Below, one piece after another: positions 48,001 to 58,443 of a stretch of 64,000 nucleotides of DNA. The notes under the pieces were generated by a model, which ran no database searches, was not told the DNA's origin, and saw only the letters and a program-made list of their open reading frames with translations. The stretch comes from Pseudoips prasinana (Eukaryota; Arthropoda; Insecta; Lepidoptera; Nolidae). Location: the NCBI GenBank assembly GCA_951640165.1, contig OX621240.1, positions 6,646,713-6,710,712 of the forward strand, written 5' to 3'. The first letter of the stretch is position 1. Every line of letters begins with the position of its first letter. The position numbers and the translations under genes are program-made.

Positions 48001-51000
48001 AGGTTTTAACATGGCAGTGATCATTATTATTTAAAATTTGAGTGTTTAAATTTGGAAGAGTGTCAATTTTACCATCCAATAGTGAAGAAAACTTACTCCA
48101 ATCTGGCTTAGATAAATTATACTTCAGAAGTGGAGGGGAAACTTTCTCTAAATAGGTTTTTGTAGCCAAAGAAATTACAATAGGATAATGATCACTGCCA
48201 TGTGTTAAACTAGTGCATTGCCAATGGGCAGACGCTGCAATATCAAGGGAACAAAAAGTCAGATCCACACAGCTTTTGTGTTGTCCCGGAAGAGTTCTGC
48301 GAGTTGAACAACCATTGTTCAAAACACAGAGATTTAAACTGTCTAAGATCTCAACTGAACCCTCACCAAAGGCGCTCAGATCCCCATCTAAAATGGTGAC
48401 AATTAAAGTCACCCATTACTAAAATTGAACCACTAACATTTTGAAATAGATTTCTTAAAATATTTAAGTAATTCCTATGAGGATGGGCAATATATACTGA
48501 AAAAACATTGATGCCCTCAACACAACCAGCAGCAATACTCATATCATGATCAACTGCTGAAGGTGGGATCTGAAGGGACATAAATGGGACATGGTTATTA
48601 ATGAAAAGAGCCGACCCTCCATAGCCGTCTGATCGATCACATCTAAGAATGTTAAAGTGGGGCATACGAAAACTGAGACTTGGTGTTAGCCAAGTCTCTG
48701 CTAAAGAACAAGCTAAAGGCTTGTACTTATTTAGAAGGAAAATGAGGTCATGTTTTTTGTGAAAAACACTCCTCACGTTCCACTGAAGGAATACCATTTT
48801 CGGAGCCATTTTTATATTGAAGTAAAATAGGGATAAGTGTATTAGCAACGTGGGACGGTGATGAGTTAGTAGAAAGAATCTGTATTACTAAATTAAGAAG
48901 AAAAGAATTGGTAGATGTATCTAAATGAGGATTGCTATTATTTAATGCGCAGCCATTAGGCTGTGAGGGTGGGGGAGAAGACGGTAACTGGTTATGAGTA
49001 TACTTATCATAAGAAGGTGAAAGGGGGGCATGGGTCTTTGGCTTAAGAAGATAGGTTCTGCGGTATGACACAGTCCGCTGCTGAGCCGGAGTGGATTTCA
49101 CAGCATTGGCATAACTCCGAGAAACTGCTGGTATGGCTTTACTGGCTTCAACATAAGAGATAGCTTTTTCTGCCATGGTGGACTTTATTTTCCTCTGTCT
49201 ATTGTGCTCTGGACAATCCTTGCTATTAGCAAAATGATTGCCTTCGCACAATATACAGAAGGCTTCCTCTATTGTGATGTTGCAGGTATCAACTATGTGC
49301 TCATGTCCACATTTGCTACAGCGTGGTTTGGACCTACATACAGACTCCACATGACCAAACCTACAACATTTCCGACACTGAATTGTAGGATAAATGTATT
49401 GTTGCACTTGAAGAGCCGTGTAACAACAAAATACCCTTTGGGGGAGAATTTGACCATCAAATGTAATAACACAGGTCTCTGTGGGTTTCCATTCTGGAAT
49501 GCCTTCTTTCACAACTTTTCTATTTAACCTCCTAACTTTTAATATTTTCCCACATCCTGAAGGGACTTTTAGGTAAGATTTTGCCTCATCCTCTGTCATA
49601 TCTGCTGGGACTCCGGAGAATACACCCATACGAGTGATATTAAAGGATGGAAGAATAGCAACAAATTTATGAGTAGAGAGCATTGGGTTAAATAAAAAAG
49701 TGTTTGCATCTTCTGCAGATGCAAACTCCACAGATACCCGGTTTCTTCCAACTCTCTTAACACCATCTGATATTACATTCCTGATAGAATTGTTTAGGAG
49801 AAATAAGCCAGGAATAACAGGATGAAGAGTAGTGCCTGCGTTGGGTTGAGGTTCAATACGGGAGACATGAACTATAAAAGGCCCTTTGTCAGTAGTGGTG
49901 TACGTATCTCGGCCTATCGGGCTTTTAGCGAGTTTAGCAGGGACACTGGGCGGAGCGTTAATAGAACGTTTAAGAGGGGCAGAAGTCACAACCATTGGTT
50001 GGGATTCCAATGAGCATGCAACATTAGCGAGCTGGGATAGGGGGTTAGGAGAAAGGATATAGACATTATTTGGGTAAGGGTTATACGGAGGAGTAGATGG
50101 ATCATCCGGAGGATCCCCCGGGTCAGGGGGTTTATCCGTATCCATCACAACGTGATGAATACGGATTTAAATAAACACGAATTACACTTATATGTACGTA
50201 CCACACGTATAGACACTCACAAACAATAACAATTCACCAAAAAACACAAATAGACACAATAAATTGTCATAAAACCACCAAAAAGCCAAAAAAATCCCAG
50301 ACACACGTGTTTACCAGTAACACACTGTGGCGAGAATCCCATAGTACACATACAACACACGCCGTCCATGACACTAATGAAAATATGTCAACGTTGTTGT
50401 CAAAGGTTGCAGCGTTCCCCACCAAACTACATAACGACACTAGTGACATCTACCAGTTCTGTTAGTATGTTTGCCGTGAGAGTTTTTGCAATATATATTC
50501 CTTGCTGAGTGTCACTAGATGGCAGTGATACTTCAAATTTTCCTAATTTTGTATAGTGACGGTTTGATTTTCAACGTGCGATATATGTATACAGTACTCC
50601 TAGCTGAATTTCGGCCACGGCGGTCAGTCTCAATAGAGATTAGCCATCTGCGCGAGACATATTATAGTGCACAAGTGTGTGCGCCAACATAGGAGCACTT
50701 TCTATTCCATCACTCTCATAATCCGACGAGGCAGTCTGACATACGGACGTATTTCAAAAAGAGAAGAGAGCGCAAAGAACTTGTTCAAATGACTAAATTC
50801 ATTACAAAGTATTGCCACTATTGATATAAAGCTCTTTCAAAGTTTATTTTAAGCTCTTTTCTATCGCTAATAGTTTCAGAGTGAGGTTGATAGTTTTAGT
50901 CTTAGGGAGCCTCCATACTAGCATTTTTCGCGTGACGTTCTTTGCCAGCGCCCGTAAACGTCGACGCGGCTCTAACGCCAACGCTGATCAGCTGCCCACC

Positions 51001-51413
51001 GCACGATGCAGGCAGGCGTCGCGTTAGCGTTGTGCCTGTCGGGTACAATCAGTGTGCAAAAGGCGGGACACGCTGGATGGCATAGTTGACCGGAGGGGGT
51101 TGCGTTGTATATTTTATATTGTATTTGGTCGAAAAATCATGGCGGCGCTTCGCCAGTGCCGCGCGAACGTTGTGCGATCGCTGGCAAGACAACCACGCTC
51201 AGAAGATGCTACTGTGGGGAAGCCCTAATGTTTGCCCCTGTATAGTAAGTTCTTGTATTGGTGCAGGAAAGCGGCGTGGCGCGCGCGTACTGCCTGCGGG
51301 CGCTGGAGGCGCTGCCGGCGCTGCTGCGCGCCCGCGGCGCGGCGCACGCGCAGCACGCGGCGCTGTGGCGCGACCTCACGCACGCGCTCTCCGCCATGCA
51401 CTCGGCGCACTGA
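38288..51413 (+). CDS. SNX8: Sorting nexin 8 homologue (PX + BAR), six exons
   Basis: Coding exons: 38288-38493, 39389-39689, 40614-40719, 41503-41635, 42152-42359 and 51267-51413; 1101 nt, 366 residues. Every junction is GT-AG and in phase. The first exon begins after an acceptor at 38275, so ATG 38288 follows a 5' UTR exon or the frame continues upstream (RLLK). Exons 1-2 carry the PX domain: VELVPERKGLILKHCEYFVS, the phosphoinositide-binding RRYNDF, YPYR, then the LPPKR proline loop and ARHPVL. Later exons are alpha-helical and Ala/Arg/Glu-rich, as in the BAR half. SNX8 acts on early endosomes in endosome-to-Golgi sorting. It is shorter than vertebrate SNX8 (about 465), mainly just before the last exon, so one small in-phase exon may be missing. 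Exons 2 and 4-6 are very GC-rich against AT-rich introns. Exon 2 could end earlier than 39689, but only the GTAAGC at 39690 keeps phase. Confidence 0.88.
38535..38750 (-). repeat. RTE-type LINE tail in SNX8 intron 1
   Basis: Minus-oriented: CACTGCTGGGCAAGCCTCCC at the 3' tail, and the GCGATCGCAGTAAGATGGTC block also found at 41300. The remainder is degenerate. Confidence 0.6.
41160..41455 (-). repeat. RTE-type LINE tail in SNX8 intron 3
   Basis: Contains CCACTGCTGGACAAAGGCCT (41198 on), the widespread RTE tail in reverse, and shares the GCGATCGCAGTAAGATGGTC block (41301) with 38621. Confidence 0.65.
41985..42125 (-). repeat. tRNA-derived SINE (family 2) just upstream of SNX8 exon 5
   Basis: Reverse B box (GTGGGTTCGATTCCCATC) at 42106-42089 and body CTAGTTTGGGATC at its 3' end (41996). 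It sits about 30 bases from the exon 5 acceptor. Confidence 0.6.
43176..43893 (-). pseudogene. Degenerate Ser-rich ORF pair, probable transposon protein
   Basis: Frame one (43684-43893) reads MPLLNPRTSKLKTMIKEINS and continues to IPSSSTNDVQ. A second frame (43176-43739) continues with MTSKIIQHVRRSFSPSGSSY and a Ser/Asp/Lys-rich stretch. A third (43342-43542) gives an almost pure Ser tract with Ser-Ser-Lys/Arg/Gly repeats. A real protein would need frameshifts between them. A direct repeat of about 62 bp (TTTTTAGTTAACCA...TACAAAAAATAACGC) at 43209 and 43270 lies at the 3' end. The family is not recognised; the context suggests the cargo of the surrounding DNA element. Confidence 0.45.
44733..45110 (-). 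repeat. LINE 3' tail duplicated, each copy with a (TA)n tract
   Basis: The block AATTATATACATATAATAAA then a (TA)n run then CATAAACAAAGTATG then AACATTCAGACTTAGATTCA occurs twice in tandem, at 44736-44940 and 44951-45105. TA runs lie at about 44773-44836 and 44988-45032. The two units differ by a 35-40 base segment after GTATG. Confidence 0.85.
45072..48848 (-). CDS. LINE ORF2: AP endonuclease, reverse transcriptase, RNase H (two frameshifts)
   Basis: Segment 48363-48848 encodes the endonuclease start (MVFLQWNVRSVFHKK, LAETWL, GGSALFI, GDFNCH). Around 48385 a run of G marks a frame change into 45404-48412. That segment carries the endonuclease C-terminus (LTHGSDHYPI), RT motifs (NDPNGLRPIALSSVMAKLLE, QFGLRKGLGTYDSV, AFLDVSAAYDSV, GLPQGSVLSPLLFNLY, catalytic QYADDMAL, KFLGVFLDSKL) and an RNase H domain (RFYTDASK, SVFTGECVAVLEA, FSDSLSTL, WIPSHCGIKGNEFADLLAKE). 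It breaks again at about 45405, where the frame continues in 45072-45407 with the Cys/His C-terminal motif (LCECGLDEGTLDHIFFEC). The polyprotein normally nicks target DNA and copies the element RNA. As it stands the frame breaks make this copy unlikely to be active. Confidence 0.9.
48748..50148 (-). CDS. LINE ORF1: gag-like RNA-binding protein with CCHC knuckles
   Basis: 466 residues, uninterrupted. The N-terminus is Pro-rich (DKPPDPGDPPDDPSTPPYNP). A middle region of RRM-like appearance (GLFLLNNSIRNVI...) is followed by three Cys/His knuckles: CRKCCRFGHVESVC, CSKCGHEHIVDTC and CILCEGNHFANSKDC. The C-terminus is Ser/Pro/Asn-rich. This is the typical nucleic-acid chaperone ORF1 of I- and Jockey-type LINEs. 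The ATG is at 50148. Confidence 0.9.
   Translation of the reverse strand: MMDTDKPPDPGDPPDDPSTPPYNPYPNNVYILSPNPLSQLANVACSLESQPMVVTSAPLKRSINAPPSVPAKLAKSPIGRDTYTTTDKGPFIVHVSRIEPQPNAGTTLHPVIPGLFLLNNSIRNVISDGVKRVGRNRVSVEFASAEDANTFLFNPMLSTHKFVAILPSFNITRMGVFSGVPADMTEDEAKSYLKVPSGCGKILKVRRLNRKVVKEGIPEWKPTETCVITFDGQILPQRVFCCYTALQVQQYIYPTIQCRKCCRFGHVESVCRSKPRCSKCGHEHIVDTCNITIEEAFCILCEGNHFANSKDCPEHNRQRKIKSTMAEKAISYVEASKAIPAVSRSYANAVKSTPAQQRTVSYRRTYLLKPKTHAPLSPSYDKYTHNQLPSSPPPSQPNGCALNNSNPHLDTSTNSFLLNLVIQILSTNSSPSHVANTLIPILLQYKNGSENGIPSVEREECFSQKT
50605..50760 (-). repeat. tRNA-derived SINE (family 1), 3' fragment
   Basis: Reverse complement of the family body: GGCCACGGCGGTCAGTCTCA, CATATTATAGTGCACAAGTG, TTTCTATTCCATCACTCTCA. 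The tRNA head is absent. Confidence 0.65.
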
Positions 51414-53150
51414 CCGCGCTCGACTGCAAGCCATTCCCTTCATCAGACTACACTCTTGTGACTTTATGTAATTATACTATATTTATGATATATAATATTA
51501 GTGATATTTATATAATGCCTTATCTCGTTGATCATACTTAAGGAAGTTATGTTGAACGTTTATAAAACACACTTTTACGACTTTTGATGATTTTAGGTTT
51601 AATATTAGTATAAAGGATTGTGCTACAATTTACTAATACGCAAAACTTATCATTAGTCGTGCAAATCCATTGCAAAACTTTTCTATTGTTTACATTTTTG
51701 CTTAATGTTGCCGACTTTGGTTCAAAAAAGGAAAATGTCAACACATTCGACCTCTCCAAAGCCCTGAACGTTTAAGTTATTTGTATTCACTTGTGCAATC
51801 ATCATCAAATAGTTACATTTATAATTTCGATGTAAGCTGCCTATCACAATTATTTTTACTATACAGATTTTCTAATTCCATGGTTAAAATTTAGTACTAG
51901 TGTAAATACGAATGTCGCCATAATAATCGAATATTCTAGAGCTTTAAAACAATATTGGTGGTTGAGATCTTAGGAAAGAAATTATTGACATTGACTAAAT
52001 TAGTGACATTATTTTTTTTTTACTTAGTAAGGCTTGTATTATGGATACAAGACAGCGGATAGTATTTTTTTTTGTAAATATTGTCATACAACACACAAAC
52101 ACGAGTGAGTTGAGTATCGAACCCACAACCTCTGGATCGGAAGGCAGGTTCACTACCAACTGAGCCACGGGGGTTTTGGGAGTATACTTTAAGACGCGGG
52201 CTCTCGGTCTAATAGGTGAAATTTAGAATCGCGACCGCGCGGTTACAATAATATCCAATAGTCATAATGATCGCAATGACTTAATGTTAATGTTTAACAA
52301 GTTTTAAATAATAATGTAATGCAATTAGTTTGTTATATACGGTGTTTGTTATAGATTATGTATACCAATTTTATATGAATAATATAATTTTAAGATTTTA
52401 GCAGCTTCATGTAGGTACGCTATACAAGATGTAACATGAATAGAGGATATAACTTAACGACCGCTAACGCTAAGTAGAATAAGGAAAATGGTTAAAGATA
52501 TTTATTTCTCAAACCGAATACAATTCACTTAAAAATGAGAAATAAAAAAAAAATTGATTACGATCGTTCTTAGGGAACGAGCATATTTTATGAACATCAA
52601 ATCAGTTTTTGTAAATGCGTATAATACTTTTTTTGATTCTCTATCGTCCATGACTTTTTTAAAGAAGACGACACCCGCACTAGGAAAATTAATCCCTGTG
52701 TTGCGGGGTACGATACGAACATATAATTGAAGGCCATAGTACAACTAGACTCAGAACAAGTACTTATGGGTCACTCAAATAGCTGCCCTGTATGGGAATC
52801 GAACCCAGGACACAAAGTAGAGAGGCGACTGTCTTAACGCTTTCCCACACGTGCAGCCAGCTAACTTTTAATGTGAGGGAAGTTAATGTTTTTTTTGTGT
52901 ATTTTGCATTTTGATGTGCTCCATTTTTTTCAGTTTCAAGGTTCTTATGTTACTTCGACTATTTATGTTGCAATTTGTATATATTTAGTAAATACCGAGT
53001 TTTAATTGAATAATTTATGTTTGGTATTTAGGTTAAAGAAACATTCCATACTGATCACGTTGTGTGAAAAGTTGCTCAAATATGATGCAATATTTTAAAT
53101 AAGTATAAAAACGTACTAACATTAGAATAAAGTAATAGAATTATAACATA
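51414..53150. repeat. SNX8 3' flank with two minus-strand tRNA-derived SINEs; no gene seen
   Basis: The 3' UTR of SNX8 should occupy the first few hundred bases. SINE pieces lie at about 52025-52180 (GAGTATCGAACCCACAACCT, ACTGAGCCACGGGGG) and 52660-52862 (TGTGTTGCGGGGTACGATAC, TGGGAATCGAACCCAGGAC), both in reverse. Nothing else is recognisable. Confidence 0.6.
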
Positions 53151-53580
53151 CTAGATGTGCCCCGCGGTTTCACCCGCATTAAATTTTGTAACTTATCATA
53201 GCTCCTCCCCCGTAGGTGATAGCGTGTTAATATGTAGCCTATATGTTGACCCGACCTCGAAGTAATATTCATGCTAAATTTGAAGTAAATCCATGCAGTA
53301 CAATTTGAGTTTAGCCTGGACATACATACAGACAAACAGACAAAAATTCTGAAAACTATATTTTTGGTTTCCATATCGATTGTAGATCACGCCCCAAGTA
53401 TAGGTACTTAAAAAAAATATTCAATGTACAAAACTGTACATTGAATATTTTTTTTACGACTTTCTTACGATTTTATTATTTTTATTTTATTTAATAGATT
53501 TTGTACACACAGAAATAACAAGGGTAAAATAAATGAAGAAGAGACAGGTAGTACATGGGTGCTGATTCTATATATATAGA
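53151..53580 (-). mobile_element. Helitron-like non-autonomous element
   Basis: On the minus strand it starts TC-TATATATATAGAATC at 53580 and ends CCGCGGGGCACATCTAG at 53151. The body shares TAGGTGATAGCGTGTTAATA and CATACATACAGACAAACAGA with 12318 and 59418. An internal hairpin (AAATATTCAATGTACA mirrored, about 53411-53455) is private to this copy. Confidence 0.75.
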
Positions 53581-54962
53581 TTACAAATTGCTACGCGACA
53601 CTTCGTAGACACGCTATACTCTTTCCACTATGTCACTGTATTCTAGACAGCTCACACAGAGTAACTTTGTAAAGGGGTCTGCGAATATAATTCCAAACAA
53701 AAAATAGCCGACAATCCGTCATCCGTCATGACAAGGTCACATCAGCCTATAAGCAATATTAAGGATGTAGTAAATCGATAAATGAAAATCGATTATAATT
53801 ATTTGTGCAATTATTTATTATTAGGTACATCCATAGTATGTATTCATGATTTTAATATTTTCGGAGTACACGAAAAACTATGCAATATTATTTATTATTA
53901 TTAAAAATAATTAAATATTTTAAAAATAATTTTGGTGGATATTATTATTTAAATCGAAAATACTAGAACCAAATAAATATTTATAATTTTATCGTATAAC
54001 AATATTCATCATCTTCTAGCATACTCTTTTCATCTGATGAAGAATCTTATAGAATATTATAATGTTATAATCGAGCGATAATAACATAATATATATTTTA
54101 ACATTGTCTTGCAATCACTAGCTCCATCTGTCAGATATACATGCTCGCCGCCTATCGCTAACGAGAGGTACGCAGTGATTGATTGCACTGAAGATATATT
54201 TTATCTCACAGATATAAAATAGTATTAGTGCTCCTGATGAACTACTACGTACTACGTAGGACATGTTCTGTTGTAGAATATGTAGATAATCTCAAACATT
54301 ACTAAACTAATTTATGAGATTATCCATTACAAACATACAACGTATCAATGATATTCTTTGTATAATATTAGTTTCGTAAAAAAATATAATTTTAAACTAT
54401 TCGACTTCATAATGGTGACCTGTAATACAGGTTTTTATTAAACCTACCACGGGCACCAGCTCTCATAAAGTAGATTTGACTTAATTATATCCTTTACTGT
54501 TGTTGCTAACCTACTTGTGTAAACTTTATGAGAGAAATAAATGATTTTATTATTATTATTATTATAATGGATTCTTAAACCATGCAACTAAGTTGTGTGT
54601 GAGATTATAATAAACAAAAACTAGTAAAAATTATAATTTACGAATATGAAATGTTTAGTAAATTATCTTTTAAAAGGCAGAAAGTAGTAATTAAATGAGA
54701 ATAACGTATTAAATAATACTAATAACGCGCTGGTAATAATGTTGAAAACATTATGTATTTTTGTAAGATATTATTATTTATTTATGTACCTCCATCAGAG
54801 TCCACACATAATACAATTTTGTTTATTAAATAAGTGCAGGTTTTGGTATGGTATGGTCCTCCAATTATAGGAAGCCACAGCACACACTACTTTATGTGAG
54901 CAATTCTGAATATAGTTAATAATGAGTATATGTATAAAATGTGACATTTAACTATGTTATTA
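53581..54962. other. AT-rich intergenic DNA; no gene seen
   Basis: Contains an (ATT)n microsatellite near 54548 and long A/T-only stretches. There are no ORFs of note and no recognisable repeats beyond simple sequence. Confidence 0.5.
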
Positions 54963-55229
54963 CTAGCGGCCCGGTACGTGCTTCGCTACGTATAAGGCAT
55001 AGTAATAAATAAATAATTATTAAGTTCGTATATTCAAACAAAAAAATATTTTAAATTGCTAAAAGATGTTAATTTTACACTTTTTCAAACTTTTTTTAAA
55101 TTTTCTCTACGTACAAACCTTCCCTGGACTTCCACGAGTAATTCAAGACCAAAATTAGCCTAATCGGTAAAGGCGTTGTTGAGTTATAACATTACAACGA
55201 AAAGTGGCATTGATTTTTATATATATAGA
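54963..55229 (-). mobile_element. Helitron-like element of a second subfamily
   Basis: The minus strand starts TC-TATATATATAAAAATC (55229) and ends GTACCGGGCCGCTAG (54963), with GCGAAGCACGTACCGGGCC before the end. The terminal stem differs from the CCGCGGGGC subfamily. Confidence 0.7.
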
Positions 55230-56363
55230 TAAATTACTACTAATCATTTGAAATCTATGTAATAATATTAAAATTTTGATTGTAATAAAATTCATTTAAA
55301 TAATCAAATAATAATTAATCAAATTTGAATAATATTTAAATTCAAAACGTCCACACAAAAATAAGACAGAATACATGCATAATAAGTAGTACACTCTTCA
55401 GACACTACTTGTACTTCGGGAGCTAGTAGGCTATACCTACTTATCTAGGACATAATAATATATATCGATACGTACAAGATCGAGATTTTGCCGTCAATAT
55501 CGCATAAAGCGATTTCTTCCGGGCAACATTTTGGCGTTGGATGGACCAGATTTGGAAGCAAGCTTATTTCTATAATAGTTAAGTCGAATAAATGTTTCTA
55601 TTTCTTGTGTGCCCTACTAACACATTAGCGTTAAAAAATTGATTATTTTGTCACCATCATCATCATCACATCAGCCCATAGTTCACTGCTGTACAATGCC
55701 TTCCTAAGGATTGCCACAGTGGATTTTGCGGGAATACGAAAAATATTGTATGTATGCTGACAGTAAATGTTTTTATTTTCTACTTAAATTGACGTTAAAT
55801 ATATATAAGAACAGTTAAACGTCAGGAATGCATTGTACCATCGGCCGGACTTAAATTTCATATATTTTAAACATTAGTTAAGTTTTAAACTGGAGTCGAA
55901 TCTTAGCTATGAGAATCTCAGTGCATACCATTAGTAATTTGCAGTAATCGAATGATTTACAAGTTTTTTGATGATTTGGAAGTACAGCCAGGGGCCTTGA
56001 TGACCCACGATGGAACCTTCTCATCATTATTTTACTAATTGAAATCTTATTAAAATCTCTCTCTCTGCGTATGAACAGGACAGGGTATATACATAGGGCT
56101 GTAAACTACTAAAACTGTATACCTATATGACGCACATTAATTCAGCGCAGCGACATGTTCTAAATGTGTCGTTTATGTCCTTACTATTTCGTGCCAAAAC
56201 TGAATTGACATAAGAAATATCTTAGAAAGATATACAATGATATTAACCCTTAAAGCCTTCGCTATATTTTTTTCATTGGTTTTGGACCTTGTTGGAAAGT
56301 AATACGGTTTAAATTGATGTTGTCTCGTTTAGTACACGGTTAGTTTAAGGTTTAAGAAATTAT
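55230..56363. other. Intergenic DNA with an RTE-tail fragment; no gene seen
   Basis: CACCATCATCATCATCACAT then CACTGCTGTACAATGCCTTC (55651-55735) is an RTE tail in reverse. The remainder is unassigned. Confidence 0.5.
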
Positions 56364-56593
56364 AGTAGGGCCAATTTAATAGATTAAATTTGACATCTGT
56401 CAGTTACTAGTAAAAAGAATTGTAAAATTACCTTATTTTGAAATTAATACAATAAAGATAAATCGTAATTGAAAAAAAAATAAGCAACTGTGCAGTTCTG
56501 ACTACGAAAATCTAAATAATATTCTATGCCCGCCGGTTAAGGTTGTTGAATTTTGATGAAATGTCAAGTGTGAACTATTAAATTGGCCCTACT
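56364..56593. mobile_element. 230-bp MITE with 19-bp inverted ends
   Basis: AGTAGGGCCAATTTAATAG at 56364 and its exact inverted copy ending 56593. A looser inner inverted part follows (TTGACATCTGTCA / GATGAAATGTCAA). No ORF; target duplication unclear. Confidence 0.75.
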
Positions 56594-56842
56594 TTAGTTG
56601 GCATGGAATTTAAGCAATTGAATCACAAACGCGACACAAACTGAATTGAGCATTGCTGTGACAGAATTCTATCTTGGCTTAAAATTAAGGCCAGTATTTA
56701 GATATATAAATCTGTTCCAAACTGTATTAAAAGCTGTTTAGTTCAGACTACATGCTCAAGTAGGTATAAATTTGGGGAGTGCTTCTCCGACTTCAGTTTC
56801 ATGGGGACTACCGCATAATTGCCGGTTATTGTGATCGAGATC

Positions 56843-56998
56843 GGCGTTCAAATAGATGAAGGTTAAAAATGACTAAATTATTCGATCAATCGGCTTCCAT
56901 GAGCACATGTGACGTCATAAATGTTCCGGAATCTATCTATAAACGTTGAAGGCGATTGACGGAATGGTTTAGTCAGTTTTAACCTTTATTTGAACGCC
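56843..56998. mobile_element. Palindromic MITE sharing a core with 58444 (copy 1)
   Basis: The arms GGCGTTCAAAT...AAGGTTAAAA are inverted at the right end (TTTTAACCTTTATTTGAACGCC type). The central CTTCCATGAGCACATGTGAC is shared with the copy at 58444. Confidence 0.7.
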
Positions 56999-57371
56999 GT
57001 ACAGGGCTAAATATAGGCCTTAAGATTATTCATGCATGTATTTAGACAGTACCATATTTAGGTTAAGTAAAATTATGATGATATTTATGTTTGAACTCGA
57101 ACTATTTTACAATAATATACACACTAGTGTAGGCAATGTACCTATATATATTATATTTTGTTATTGTTATAAATAATGTTATTGGTGATACGGCGCGTTC
57201 TTGTGCTTAAATGGTAGAAATTTGAACCCCTTGTCCGTGACAGAAAATTGACAGATTGCTTTCGAGGCCACTATGATATGGAACTTTTTAAAGATAGTAA
57301 ACTGAGATAGCATAAATATATTTAAATTTATTAATAAAGTTTTAAGTAAGTATTTTATATATGTTTTTGAC

Positions 57372-57645
57372 TACCTTGTTGTTGGCCTAGCGGTAGCGTG
57401 TTCAAAGCGCAGATAATGAGATCCTGGCTTCAAATCCCAGGTCGGGCCAAAAAGTGATTTTGGGATTTTTCTGTTAATTTTTTTTTCTGTAAGCCGCCGT
57501 TGGTTTTGCACCAATCCCTACAGTCGTGTCGCTACCGCTGGTCATCCCATTATGAGAGTGATGAATAGAAAGTGCCCCTATGTTTCCGCAGACACTTGTG
57601 CCCTATAATATGTCCCGCGCGGATGGTAGCTGGGAGGATATTATT
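57372..57645 (+). repeat. tRNA-derived SINE (family 1) with intact A and B boxes
   Basis: A box TGGCCTAGCGGTAGCGTG and B box GGCTTCAAATCCCAGG form a tRNA-like head of about 75 bases. The body ends ATAATATGTCCCGCGCGGAT. It is shorter in the middle than the 60177 copy. Not a functional tRNA: no CCA-adjacent acceptor stem pairing was established. Confidence 0.8.
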
Positions 57646-58000
57646 CTTATTTTATAGGTCTTGCAATAAAGTGGAATGCTCTGTCAAGTCGGTTATGAAA
57701 TGATTATAGTTCTCGAATTTGTTCCATTTAAGCACATCTATCTCCTTTGTGGATGTAAAATGAGTACGTTTAGTTGCCAGTAAGTCAATGTTTATAAATA
57801 TTACAATTTATTAAATGATATAACGTTTTATTTGTCTTGAGTTTTATTTTCTTCTGTAAAATGGGAGGCAATTCTTTGACCACATGTTAAATGACTTTTC
57901 TTTTTTACGACCGATAGTATAATATTTACCATTTCATTTTAAACTCTATCGTGTTGCAATACGAGCCATAACGTTATATCCAATTAAGGGTTAACAAAAT

Positions 58001-58142
58001 GTACAGACGCCAGCACATCAAGCTACACCAAATCTGTAAAATTTCCCCAATTGAAAGTGAACCTTATACTTTTGTGATAAAGTTTTAAATCTATAAAAGA
58101 GATTTGGCAGATTGGGGTAGCTGGATGTGCTGGCGTCTGTAC
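58001..58142. mobile_element. Palindromic MITE, GACGCCAGCACATC family, copy 2
   Basis: Ends GTACAGACGCCAGCACATCA and the inverted GATGTGCTGGCGTCTGTAC. 142 bp, close to copy 1 at 27706. Confidence 0.85.
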
Positions 58143-58443
58143 ACGGAATAAGTACTGGAAGTATTACAGGATGTTCAAAATCGATCCCTCTATGATCGTT
58201 AGTTTCGTATCGCTGAAATGACCCCTCCAGTCCTCAATGGGACGAGCTCCTCATCGTCGTATTTATATACGCAGAGTGACAGTTGCACAAAAAGTCCCTA
58301 AACATAACCCTTTCATGTGTCTCCACGTTTGAATCCACCCCGAGTCGAGCTAGTATCCGTTGAAATGAGCCACTGGTAACAAAGATTCGGCTAGATATAC
58401 AATATTATTAGTATGTGTTAATAGACGGGCCTGGGGCACTTCT

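Larger units (their letters stand above)
44733..50450 (-). mobile_element. Near-complete non-LTR retrotransposon (I/Jockey group, RNase H-bearing)
   Basis: Antisense to SNX8. Order on the minus strand: 5' UTR (about 50450-50149), ORF1 (50148-48748), ORF2 (48848-45072 with two frame breaks) and a 3' tail with TA microsatellites. ORF1 and ORF2 overlap by about 100 bases. All expected domains are present, so this is a young copy. The exact 5' end is uncertain and no target duplication was found. Confidence 0.88.
42560..50580. mobile_element. Putative DNA transposon in SNX8 intron 5, split by a nested LINE
   Basis: A 27-bp sequence starting CGCACGTTGAGAATCAAACC (42560-42586) occurs inverted with one mismatch at 50554-50580. 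Both outer flanks are AT dinucleotide-rich, so a target duplication cannot be separated from the background. Inside the left part lie a degenerate minus-strand gene (43176-43893) and three spaced direct repeats (about 44324, 44393 and 44463: CTGTTACTTTACGTTTAAAT type). The nested LINE accounts for about 5.7 kb; without it the element would be about 2.3 kb. Superfamily unknown. Confidence 0.55.

Noticed and set aside
50930..51060. GC-rich, partly palindromic stretch upstream of SNX8 exon 6, considered as the missing exon
   Set aside because: No frame gives SNX8-like helices with an acceptor and donor in phase 0.
57373..57450. Possible tRNA gene with both A and B boxes
   Set aside because: The same head with the same downstream body occurs at 60179 and 60829, so it is a SINE promoter. 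No matching acceptor stem was found.
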